The notes under the pieces are model-generated. The model did no database searches, was not told where the DNA came from, and worked only from the letters and a program-made list of their open reading frames with translations. Shown in pieces: positions 13,992 through 22,561 of a stretch of 27,401 nt of DNA. A program made the position numbers and the translations under genes. The first letter of the stretch is position 1, and every line of letters begins with the position of its first letter. Where the stretch lies: assembly GCA_003614735.1 (NCBI GenBank), contig KZ992596.1, positions 1 through 27,401 of the forward strand, read 5' to 3'. This stretch comes from Thamnocephalis sphaerospora. Its lineage: Eukaryota; Zoopagomycota; Zoopagomycetes; Zoopagales; Sigmoideomycetaceae.

Positions 13992-15406
13992 GACTGCTTA
14001 CCTAGCTCGCGCGTCTTGATAAGATCGCTGTTGTCCGAGAACTTGGTGGTAGCATGGCGGCGATTGGCCTTTTCCAGCACGGCCACCGTGAGCACTGTAA
14101 AGCGGCGCAACAGTCAGGTCAGCCACCCACATTGTATAGCATGAATTCACGCGCGCCAGACACGTACAGATCGGCTCGCTCTTGAGCTGGACATCGATCG
14201 AGTCGACGGCACGCTCCATGCTCAGCCAAAAGTTGATCTCTTCGGCCGCCTGGCCAAAGGTCTGCTTGTCCACCAGGCTGGTAACCCGCTCAATGTCCTT
14301 TACCCAGCTGTTGACGTCCATCTGCAGCTGGGTAAGAAACGCCTCTTCCTTGAGCTTGGTGTCGCCGAAATGCTCCACCAGAGGCTTACGGTTCGCTGCC
14401 TTGGCCTATGTGTGCCGAAAGGCAGTGGCAATGATCCATACACCATCGTGTCGGTAGACCGTATGCCAGTCGTTAGCAAAAAAAAGTCATGGCTTGCGTG
14501 TCTCTCTGGCGCCCAAGCACTTACCGCCTCTACGATGGCCATGACGTCCGGGTGGACGGCGAATGTGATTTTGGGAATTTCAACCGTCTGCTGCATCTGC
14601 AGCAGGCCTTGCTCAAGCTCGGCAAACTTTCTGCGGACAGCCGGGATGCCTGTCTTGCTGTTCTTGCCGAGGTTGCGTTTGTCCGAGGCCGACTCCACAA
14701 CGACCTCGTGCTCGCTGCGCGACTTGACATAGGCATCAAAGTACGGATTAACCGCCAGATGAATGCATGCGTGCAGTGCCTCGTACGGATTGATCTGCGT
14801 CGCATTGCTCGTAGCGATGGCCTGCTGATCGTGCGAATCGGCGGTGGGTGACGTGGGCGGCACCGACACGCTCGGCTTGGGCGCGTCTTGGGCGGCCGGA
14901 CCGGGTAGACTGAGAATCTGCAGCTGCGAAGGCAGCGAGTGGTCAGCGCTGATCACCGGCAGCCGCTTGATGATGGCCAGCGAGGACACTAGCGCATCAG
15001 AGTAGACCAGCTCAGGCTGAATGCTGTAGGAGAAGGAGTAGCGTGGCGTGCCATCTGCGCGCGCATCGAGTTGATCAACGTCAGGGTCTGCAAAGCGTTC
15101 CACGACAGCAGCATGGCGCAGCACTAGCCTCCAGTGTCACCTACCCTTGTTGTCTCCGTGCTGCGAGCGCTTCTTGATCACGTAGATGGCCTGGCAAAGC
15201 GGGTCGTTGATAAAGCGAAGACACAGATCGGACGCATCCGAGGAGGACACGAGCGAGTGTGCGTCGTCGTCGGCGCTGAGCGCCACCTGCACCAGCTGGC
15301 GCAGATAGTCGCTCAGCTCGTAGGCTTCGATAGGGCGGACTGGCGCCGCCGCGGCGTCGAGCACCTCGGGGCTCGTTGCCTCGGCAAGTCCGACATCTTC
15401 CTCCAT
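124..15406 (-). CDS. DYN1: Cytoplasmic dynein heavy chain (complete, 14 exons, 4,700 aa)
   Basis: This is the motor subunit of cytoplasmic dynein, which uses ATP to walk to microtubule minus ends. Exons in transcript order are 15406-15145, 15087-14525, 14405-14168, 14094-14002, 13898-13772, 13681-13558, 13462-10262, 10150-10098, 10043-8754, 8655-8369, 8268-7827, 7718-7263, 7197-5319 and 5211-124. All splice phases agree. The ATG at 15406 has A at -3 and G at +4. The N-terminal tail and linker fill roughly residues 1-1850. P-loops are AAA1 GPAGTGKT (1979-1986), AAA2 GPSGSGKS (2286-2293), AAA3 GPPGSGKT (2657-2664) and AAA4 GVSGSGKT (2999-3006). Walker B motifs include [20 protein letters not shown] and CFIMDES. 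Stalk helix CC1 is near 3242-3350, the microtubule-binding domain near 3350-3470, then CC2, AAA5, AAA6 and a C-terminal domain with LPVYLN near 4662. A Pro/Ser-rich insert lies near 140-185 and an acidic one near 4417-4428. Length fits the family. Confidence 0.97.
10098..10150 (-). other. 53-nt exon 8 of the dynein gene
   Basis: This small exon reads [18 protein letters not shown] across its junctions and joins EEFLKQ upstream (exon end 10262) to [11 protein letters not shown] downstream (exon start 10043). The joined peptide matches the conserved linker-region segment of cytoplasmic dyneins. It is flanked by introns of 111 bp and 54 bp. Too short for an ordinary ORF search, it is required for the reading frame. 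Confidence 0.9.
13946..13990. repeat. (CTG)15 microsatellite, CAG on the dynein sense strand, inside an intron
   Basis: Fifteen perfect CTG units lie on the plus strand, so dynein pre-mRNA carries (CAG)15. The repeat sits in the intron 13899-14001, starting about 11 nt after the donor GTAAGC. The branch-like TACTGAC and the CGACAG acceptor lie downstream. If the intron were retained, the frame would read a polyglutamine run and then stop. Confidence 0.95.
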
Positions 15407-15937
15407 GCTTGATATATGTTGACGGTCTATGCACGCATACACACGGCCAAAACAGCGCAAGACAGGTCCACAAGCGTGAGTAATGCGCCCACGGGCCGAC
15501 AGCGCGCATACTGGCCAACCTACTTTACAGAGATTCGTGGTTGCGTGCTCTTACAGTGGCGCGTTATCTCTTTGTACACTACTCAAACCCACAACTAGCT
15601 CGCGCAGACACGCAGGATGAAGCGTGCCAATGCTGCGTGTGGCAGAACTAGACGGCAGTGTAGGAAGAATAGATGACAGCGGTGGCGGAGGTGGCGGGGT
15701 AGGAGGCAGATGAAGAGCAAAGAGCGAAAGCGGCAATAGCGCAGGCTGGGGGAAGGCGACGCCAGGATGGATGACGCGGTGCCACTGGGGCCCAAACCGC
15801 CTTGCGATTGGATCTGAGGTTGAGCCAGTTCACACGTGCGACCGCAATGTGATGCCGCCTGTCAGCACACACACACACACACACACATGCCATCACATGC
15901 TGCAAGCGGAGGAAAGAGAGGCAGCGTCTGTGCTGCT
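15407..15937. other. Intergenic: dynein 5' flank and 3' flank of the 217-aa gene
   Basis: Both neighbours are on the minus strand, so this 531 bp should hold the 3' UTR of the upstream gene and the promoter and 5' UTR of dynein. I see no supported gene. On the minus strand a pyrimidine-rich stretch occurs around 15660-15740, and a (CA)11 tract lies at 15866-15887. No convincing TATA box was found. Confidence 0.6.
15866..15887. repeat. (CA)11 microsatellite
   Basis: Eleven uninterrupted CA units lie about 50 bp beyond the stop codon of the 217-residue gene, probably within its 3' UTR, where the transcript would carry UG repeats. Confidence 0.95.
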
Positions 15938-16868
15938 TTATTTGTCACGCTCACGCCACATTTCTGCGATGCGCTTAACGCCGCGCCATGCTACGTGATA
16001 AGCATCGCCATCAACGGCACGCTGACCAAACTGCTTAAGGATCCGCTGCTGCGTGCCATCCCGCCAACTATCTACATAACGCCGCAGCAATCCAGCTACT
16101 GGCGAAAAAGTGCGCACCATGGTCTGTTTGGCTGTGCGCATGTCAGGATATGCGGGTGTATGCAGACGCATACATGCTCCTACCATAGTCGTAGTACACG
16201 TCTCCCGCTAGCCACGGTTCAACCAGTTCGTACTGATAGTCGTCCGGCATGGCCTCGCCGCGTCTGCACACATGCAAGTACATGAGCTATGGCACCATGG
16301 CGGCTCGCACTGCCCGCACGCTATGCTTACCGCGTTCGTCGATCACGCTCTTCGCGCGTCATCACCACGGGTGTTGCTGTGCCTATCGTAGTAACAGCAA
16401 CAGCAGTGGCAGTGGCAGTGGCAACAGCAGGTTAGTCACGGCCGGCTGGCGCACACGCTCTACGCGCCCCGTCCGTCCTACCCACCCGCTTCGTCGCGCA
16501 GGCACGCTTGTGTGTTGCAGAGAAAGCGCGCAAACCAGCGATGCTGCCATTCTAGTAGGCGGCGCTCACCAGGAGGCGTCGTTTTCTGCGCGCGCCATTC
16601 GGTTAGCCTGTGCCGGCCCATTGACCCGTGCGCATCGCACCTTTTCTCGTCGAATGCAGTACTTGTTGCAGATCGGCTCGCGCTTGCCCGCCGCGTCGAC
16701 ATAGCACACGGTGGCGCACCACTGCTTGGCGTCGTCGCCATGGGTATGCTGTGACCGGCCCAGACCCGCGTCGGGCCACGAGGGCGGTGTCCCGGATGGC
16801 GATGGTGCCGTGGACGAGGGCGTCGAGGGCGCGGACGAAGACGGTGGCGGTGGCGACGGCGCGGCCAT
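15938..16868 (-). CDS. Unknown 217-aa protein with twin CX3C motif (five exons)
   Basis: I assembled this gene from splice signals. Exons in transcript order are 16868-16641, 16585-16486, 16382-16331, 16263-16184 and 16131-15938, with TAA at 15940-15938. The sum is 654 nt and all phases agree. Several introns have a CTAAC or CTGAC branch-like site and no AG between it and the acceptor. The protein begins with a Pro/Ser/Thr-rich disordered stretch (2-30). Next comes WCATVCYVDAAGKREPICNK: Cys51 and 55, then Cys67 and 71, a CX3C-X11-CX3C pattern. Two further cysteines lie at 98 and 103. After a charged segment (MTREERDRR) follow an acidic/aromatic segment (DDYQYELVEPWLAGDVYYDY) and a basic C-terminus rich in Arg and Trp. 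I do not recognise the family. The cysteines could form disulfides, as in small Tim-type proteins, or bind a metal. The start ATG is the first in frame, with G at -3. Confidence 0.75.
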
Positions 16869-17497
16869 GACACGAGTGCGCTGCACGGAGCGCGTCCAGG
16901 AATGCGGATGCGCGAGGCAGACAAGGTGGCCTGTTTGCCGTCGACAAGTTGGACAGTCGCAAGCACGGGAAAAAGGGGGTTGGTTTGACTGGCACCACCC
17001 AGTTGCCGTGCGCGCTTTTCTTCATGGTTGGAACGAGCGAGTGTGTGTGTCAGCGCTTAATTCTGGACAACCGGTGGAGACAATTAGCCGGATCGGCCAG
17101 ACTCAAAGGCTGATGAACCCCGCGCATACTAAAGGATGCGCGGCATTCTTGCTCTCCAAAGGCTATCTCCCGCCGGAACAGCGCGTGACAAGCACGCGAC
17201 GCGCCGTGGTAGCGCGACTGCGGAGTCTAGGACGGCCAGCGTCAACCTCCGCGGTACAAGCAGCACGCCTTCGGATGATAAAGCGCCACCGTGGTAGCGG
17301 CCAGCGGCGGTGGGTGTGGCGGGTTCGCGCTGAGAGCAGTCAAAGTTGTGGGATCTAGTCTCTGTGCAAGCGCGTGGGCTTGCGCCGACAGAAAACAAAG
17401 CGCCCCGCTCAACACGCATTGTCGCGATTGCGCCTGTCGCATTCCTCGCCTCCAGCGCGTCTACATTTACGTTGCCAGGTCTTGCACCGTTGCTAGC
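16869..17497. promoter_or_regulatory. Divergent intergenic region (shared promoter interval)
   Basis: These 629 bp separate the start codons of the minus-strand 217-residue gene and the plus-strand CENP-L-like gene, so both promoters must lie here or overlap. Open frames exist on both strands but none has an ATG context, splice pattern or composition that I would call a gene. No TATA box or known operator stands out. Confidence 0.55.
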
Positions 17498-19590
17498 ATG
17501 GACCGGTGGCTAAGAAGAGGGCCGCCGCAGCCTGGCGAGCCCGCCAATCCCTTTCTGGTGTTGGACGACAGCGATGACAGCGAAACATACACTCCTCTGG
17601 ACGAGCAGGGCTATGGCGGCGACTACGATGACGACGACGACGACGACGACGACGACCCCATGGTGTATGCCATTGACGACGACGGCGACTATGACGACTA
17701 CGACGAGGACGAGTCGTCCGACACACACGCCGAGTTCTTTTTGCGCCCAGAGCTCTACCGCCAGGAACCGAATGAGCCGCAGGTGATGGGCGCGGCGGAC
17801 GAAGACGCGCCCTTGGAGTTTGCCCCGGTGGCGTCGCTTGTAGGATCGTCGTCCAGTGACCCCGTTGACTTTTCCAGCTGGAGAGATCGTGCGCAGCATA
17901 TCCTACGTAGGTGCTGCGCTAAAGAAAAAGAGTATATGCGCATACATGTTAACACATCATGATATGCCTGGCAGCGTTCCTGCGCAGCAAGACGTGGCGC
18001 ACTTATTGGTGCTCGCAGATGCTGCCCTTTGACCAGGACAAAGAGTCCGAGTACTCGGACGAGCTGTATCGGACGCTGGACGCGTTGATACTAAAGAAGC
18101 AGCGGACGCCAGGCCAGACCGGCCAAGGGCCAGACCAGGCTATTGTACTCGACGACGAAGAACAGCCGCCCCATGAAGAGGCACAGCATATGAACCAGCT
18201 GCTGGGTAACATTGAGCAGTGCGCCATCTACCAGGCAGGCGCAAACGAGTGGCTTCCAGACTGTGCGTGCTCGACGCTGAGCTCGGACGGCCTTAGCTAA
18301 CGCGGGTATATGCGTTCACAGGCACCGTAACTCCACTTGTACTTTCCGTCACCGTGAGCTCTCGAAGTAAGCAGCCGCTGGCAGACCGTGAGGGAGGACT
18401 GCGTCAGAGTGAATGCCACGTTAACGGCACTGTATATGCGCACATGGCGTGACAGACCGGCAGGGCATCTCGCGGGCCATTATCATCTGGATTCCCATGG
18501 CGACACGAAGGCTGCTGACAAGCGACGCCAACCAGCTCTACCCGCTGGTGCTGGCCAACGGACCTCCAACGGTAGTGGATGCAGCCATGACCTGGTGGCA
18601 GCGCTACTTTGACTGTCGCATCAGCCCACGGCCTTGGAAGTCCTGGGAGCTTTCCAGCCTGGTCGATCGATGGGCTGACATTATTGTACGCTACAACCGT
18701 AAGCATCACCGTAGCGGCCCATTTAGGCGCACGCGCGTCACCAGCTGACCCGCACACTCGCATCCTGCCACACAGCTGTCCTACCCGAACAACGGCCGTT
18801 GGAGCTGGCGCTGCAGCCGCCGCCGCAAGTGACCGGTATCAACACGATAACGCTGACACTACCCATCAAGCAGCTGCAAACCCTGTGGAAAAGGTGAGCC
18901 GACCATACGTAGACGGCATCGTCACCAACCCAAGCTAACGAACCGTCCGCAGGCAATACGAAATGCAGCTACTGACCATACGAAAGGCGATCAGAAAGGA
19001 CAAGTCCGACGAGTCTATCGAGAAAATGTTCACGTACGACGGTAGGTACAGGCGGCGGTTGCACCAACCACCTGCAGAGCGCTACGTCATGGCTGGGTGC
19101 CGATGATGCCGGGTGCAACCTTGCGCGCCGCTGCGCACTGACCAGCGGTCTTACCGTGGAGGTGTCCCGGAAGGCGTCACCGCGCTGTGTCAGCACGCGG
19201 CGGTCACGCTGGCACTGGCGCGCGGAATCGACGTCGGCCGTATTGCCGGCGGCCCAGCCATGCGCCAGGCCACAGGCCCATGGCTAGTGCATGCTACTGA
19301 CTGACGCGGTGGCACGTACTGGTCCTACACAGTGGTCCCCGTGCTGAGCGAGCATATCCGCCGGCATTACCACATTGTGCTCTCTGCGTTCACCCTAGCC
19401 CACATTGGCATCGGCGCGGCACGCGTGGATGTCTGCGGCCGCATCAAGGTGAGCTGGCATGCACGAGGAGACAATGAAGCAGCACCCAAAACACTAACCG
19501 CTGCCGCAGATTCCCTCGGCGCCCCTGGATGGCATCCTTCTCTACACGATCGATGCGATGACACGTATGGCCGCCATCGAACGCATGTAG
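17498..19590 (+). CDS. CENPL: CENP-L-like inner kinetochore protein (Fta1 family), eight exons, 462 aa
   Basis: CENP-L, Fta1 in fission yeast, pairs with CENP-N in the constitutive centromere-associated network. Proposed exons are 17498-17906, 17975-18262, 18322-18366, 18456-18698, 18776-18893, 18953-19041, 19333-19448 and 19510-19590. They total 1,389 nt with consistent phases and end in TAG. Family-like segments are KTWRTYWCSQMLPFDQ, TWWQRYFDCRISP, RPLELALQPPPQVTGINTI followed by a TLTLP strand, and near the end HIGIGAARVDVCGRIK. I match these from memory of the Sim4/Fta1-CENP-L family. The N-terminal 130 residues are acidic and probably disordered, with ten consecutive Asp. The first intron could instead use the donor at 17911 and an acceptor 14 nt further on, changing two or three residues. 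The 291 bp intron 19042-19332 is long for this gene and may hide another exon. ATG has A at -3 and G at +4. Confidence 0.7.
17627..17656 (+). repeat. GAT(GAC)9 codon repeat encoding ten aspartates
   Basis: This in-frame trinucleotide run within exon 1 of the CENP-L-like gene encodes a ten-residue Asp tract. A second acidic stretch (DDDGDYDDYDEDE) follows shortly after. Such tracts are prone to length change. Confidence 0.9.
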
Positions 19591-20405
19591 TCGGTCGCCG
19601 GCCGTGGTCGGGCCTACACCCGCGTGCACTTGCAGCAGCTACTGTGGCTGCCGCGGCAGTCCATCTGCCCTGTGCGCCGCTGCGCCGGCTACGGTCGTCT
19701 ATTCGCCCGTGTGACGTGGCTTTCGGAGGTGGATTGGTGGTGTTGGGCATGCACACATTTTTGCAGAAGAAAAGGTGGCATCGGCAGCTGTTATTGGTTG
19801 CGGACCACGGCGACTGGCGCACAATGTCAGCATGGTGACCCCAGCAGCGCCACGCTGTACGAGCAGTGGCACCTGCACCCTCTCTTGGGCGCCGCTTGCT
19901 TGCCGGCCATGAGTGCATGCGCTGTCCGTTTTGCCCGCCGGCATTCCAGCCGTAGGCATCCAGTCTTTGCCCGGGTCGCGTTCTCTATCAATGTACAGAC
20001 GGGTGCGGCGCGTGGCCTGCCGTTTTCGTAACGTAGCATAGATCATTTGGTCACTTGATGCGACCACGCGCTCTGCCGCCAACCAGTCCCTGATCCCAAC
20101 GCGACCATATTGCATTACTGGCGCCGGCAAGCACCTTGGGCCGCGCGCACACAACCATGGGCTAGACGCGCATTCGTCCATGGTTACCCAGAGCCGGCTT
20201 AGCGCGAGGATGCGTGCGGTATGCGTGCGGGTGTGCGGGGCACGTTCACGCGTGCACGGAGATTTCTCCGCCAGTCCGCGTTTCAGGCCAGCGCAGTAGG
20301 CCTTGCGGCAGCAGTTGCCGCCACTGCTGCCGCCACTGCTGCTACTGCTGTTACTGCTGCCGCATACGCCGGCCGGCTCAGCACCGTTGCACTAGCGACT
20401 GATGG

Positions 20406-20427
20406 CACACACACACACACACACACA
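20406..20427. repeat. (CA)11 microsatellite
   Basis: Eleven perfect CA units, followed after a short spacer by a 24-nt alternating CA/CG tract at 20442-20465. Both lie in the gene-poor interval. Confidence 0.95.
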
Positions 20428-20441
20428 GGTAGCGACACACC

Positions 20442-20465
20442 CACGCGCACGCACGCGCGCGCACG
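20442..20465. repeat. Alternating pyrimidine-purine tract (CA/CG)
   Basis: Twenty-four nucleotides alternate strictly pyrimidine-purine with many CG steps, the type of sequence that favours left-handed Z-DNA under negative supercoiling. A similar GC/GT tract lies at 21024-21040. Confidence 0.85.
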
Positions 20466-21539
20466 CCCACACACACCCGACGAGGCGATTCACCTGGCCT
20501 ATCCGCACGCCGCTCCTTTTTCCATTCATTACCGTTCTGTTGTCCTTGCTATCTACACGCTTGCCGCTGGTACGCGTGCGTTTTACCTGCGCGTTCTGCT
20601 GGCGCTACGTGGTCGGCTGTGGCCCACACACGTTTTACCTTTCCTACCGCTTTTTCTCCGACTTGGCCCCGTTCCGTGGCTTTTGACCGTCGCCTTGTCC
20701 TTTGACCTTTTGCTTTCATTCACTTGCGCACCACCTCACGAAATAACCCGGCCACTGTCATCGCGAGCACAGCCAGATCAGCGGCGCCCTGCCTGTGCTC
20801 CACCCCTACGTTCTCTCGCAAGCCTGGCGCGCATCTGTCCTTGCATCGTTCTACGCACGTGCACCAACACTGGTCATTGGTAGGCCTGCGCGGGCACGCC
20901 CATTATACCGTTTATTAGAGCCCGCCTGGCTCTTTGTTTGTTAGCTAGCCTAAGCTCTCTGGTAAGCGACCGACGGCGCGGCGAGCCGCCATAGTGGCCC
21001 ATGGACGGGTATACAAAAGAGAAGCGCGCGCGCGTGCGTGAGTGGGCACAGCATGGGTGGGTGCGGGGAAGCGTGCGTCCTTGCTTCTGTATGCGCGAGC
21101 GACGGCGCGGCCTGCACGTATTACGTCGCCGCCGCGACGGCTGCGGTTGCAGTGCGGCGGCCGGTGGGGTGTGAGCCATCAGGGACGGCCGGTCCGCCTG
21201 GACCTATGCATACATGGCTTTGTTTACGCACGGTTGGCCGTCAGGAGCGGTCTTGTACTGGCCATGCGTGTGCGCCCAGATGCAAGGCGATGGCGTGCGG
21301 CCAAGACCGCCGTCATGCGGCCATGGCGCTGTCTGTGACATGGTCGAGGGTGTGCGTGGCCATAGATGCATACGCGTACGGGTGTATGCTAGACCGATGA
21401 TGATGATGGTAGTGTGCGGCCGGGGCGTCCATGGGGCGTCCACCGCTTGGACTGGGCGTACAAGCAGGCGGTGAACGGGCCACACATACACACTGTACAC
21501 GGCCAAATGGAGTTCGCACGCCTGGTGCGCCACCCCATG

Positions 21540-21540
<1 letters not shown>

Positions 21541-21578
<38 letters not shown>
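21541..21578. repeat. (CA)19 microsatellite
   Basis: Nineteen uninterrupted CA units, the longest dinucleotide repeat in the window. A further (CA)9 follows 14 nt later. Confidence 0.97.
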
Positions 21579-21580
<2 letters not shown>

Positions 21581-21592
21581 CACGCCCATCCC

Positions 21593-21610
21593 CACACACA
21601 CACACACACA
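21593..21610. repeat. (CA)9 microsatellite
   Basis: Nine CA units close behind the (CA)19 tract, separated by a C-rich spacer; the two form one compound microsatellite. Confidence 0.95.
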
Positions 21611-21716
21611 CCGCCCACCCAACTGTCCATGCCATGCATGTGCAGTCAAATGGTTACGTTATGCGGTATGGCCTGGGCAGCAGCGGCAACAGCAAATAAT
21701 GTCTGGACAACCGACA

Positions 21717-21790
21717 GGATGGAGTGGCCTGCCATGTCGAGGATGGCCGTAGGAATGTGCTGTCCAATGGATTGGATGGAGTGGCCTGCC
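21717..21790. repeat. 17-bp direct repeat, two copies
   Basis: The sequence GGATGGAGTGGCCTGCC occurs at 21717-21733 and again at 21774-21790, 57 bp apart start to start. The second copy runs into an imperfect GCC/GCT triplet stretch ending near 21822. No coding role is visible. Confidence 0.85.
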
Positions 21791-22005
21791 GCTGCCGCCG
21801 CTGCCGCCGCTGCTGCTGCTGTTACTTGGCCATAGACACCCATTTTCGGCGCACATGTCCTAGGCACAGACTGACCTCCAAGAAGGCGCAGGCAGCACGC
21901 TGCATCGACCTGTTCAGTCTGGTCGCTCTACTTTGGTGGATGCGCGACACGCCTTGTCCACCCGCCTACCATCCACCCACCCCTTTCCCCTCTTATATCC
22001 CCACT

Positions 22006-22030
22006 TGTGTGTGTGTGTGTGCGCGCGCGC
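22006..22030. repeat. (TG)8 followed by (CG)n alternating tract
   Basis: A run of TG passes directly into CG repeats, a 25-nt uninterrupted alternating tract. It is opposite in orientation to the (CA)19 tract about 430 bp upstream, so a transcript spanning both could pair UG with CA. Confidence 0.9.
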
Positions 22031-22561
22031 ATTCACTTGCCACCGCACGCTACTGTCGTCACCTGTCTACGCTTTCGCCTGTTCGTTTACCGCGCACGAT
22101 CCCAGCGTTCGCCTGCTGTGGCCGTCCCCGTCGTCCATCGCTTGCTTGTCTGCTCATTCCGCCGCTGTCACTGCGGCAGACCGCTGGGCAGCTTAGTGTG
22201 CACAAGGCACGCCAGCGTCCTAATCCGCGCGTGCACACTACAGACGACAGCCAAGCTGCCCACGATCGCTTGCTGCCCTTCTCTGCAGACTGCGGCGCGT
22301 GCACTGTTTCCCGGGGCCCGCCGGGTGTGATCGCCGCGCATTGCCATAACGGCCGGTACGATTGGTCTAACTTGTCCTTGGCGGACACGCAGGAGTCGCC
22401 GTCTTTTTCGTCTCCCTTGTACGACTTGCACAAAATCAACCTAGGATATAACACCCAGCAACTATCGCAGTGGTGGCGGCGGCCGATCGACTGTGCTCTA
22501 CCTCCCAGTATACGCGCGTGGGTGCGTGGGTGCACGGTCAGCTTGCGCGCACGCATTCAGT

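Larger units (their letters stand above)
19591..22561. other. Gene-poor interval of about 3 kb with alternating-purine/pyrimidine repeats
   Basis: No open frame here has a supported start, splice pattern or recognisable motif. Long frames exist, for example plus 20221-20883 and minus 19699-20181, but they are low complexity or of random composition. The interval contains (CA)11, (CA)19, (CA)9, (TG)8(CG)n, GCC/GCT-rich stretches, and pyrimidine-rich blocks around 20510-20760 and 21950-22170. The latter resemble fungal promoter or leader DNA. It probably includes the 3' UTR of the CENP-L-like gene and the promoter and 5' leader of the gene starting at 22562. A non-coding RNA cannot be excluded. 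Confidence 0.6.

Noticed and set aside
13916-14110. Polyglutamine protein on the minus strand
   Set aside because: The glutamine run lies in a spliced intron of dynein; the flanking residues join in frame as in other dyneins once it is removed.
16603-17025. 140-codon minus-strand frame starting at 17025
   Set aside because: It overlaps the first exon of the 217-residue gene in another frame, has no recognisable motif and cannot be joined to the downstream exons in phase.
19699-20181. 160-codon minus-strand frame downstream of CENP-L
   Set aside because: Composition looks random and overlapping plus frames are just as open; no motif or intron signals.
20221-20883. 220-codon plus-strand frame in the gene-poor interval
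   Set aside because: It is made of Ala/Thr triplet repeats, a His-Thr run from CA repeats and pyrimidine-rich Leu/Phe sequence, without splice or start support.
21204-21649. Cys-Val repeat ORFs on the minus strand
   Set aside because: They are direct translations of the TG complement of the CA microsatellites.
19591-22561. Possible centromere core
   Set aside because: The interval is GC-rich rather than AT-rich and has no long inverted repeat or retroelement remnant; the nearby CENP-L gene is no evidence for a centromere at this place.
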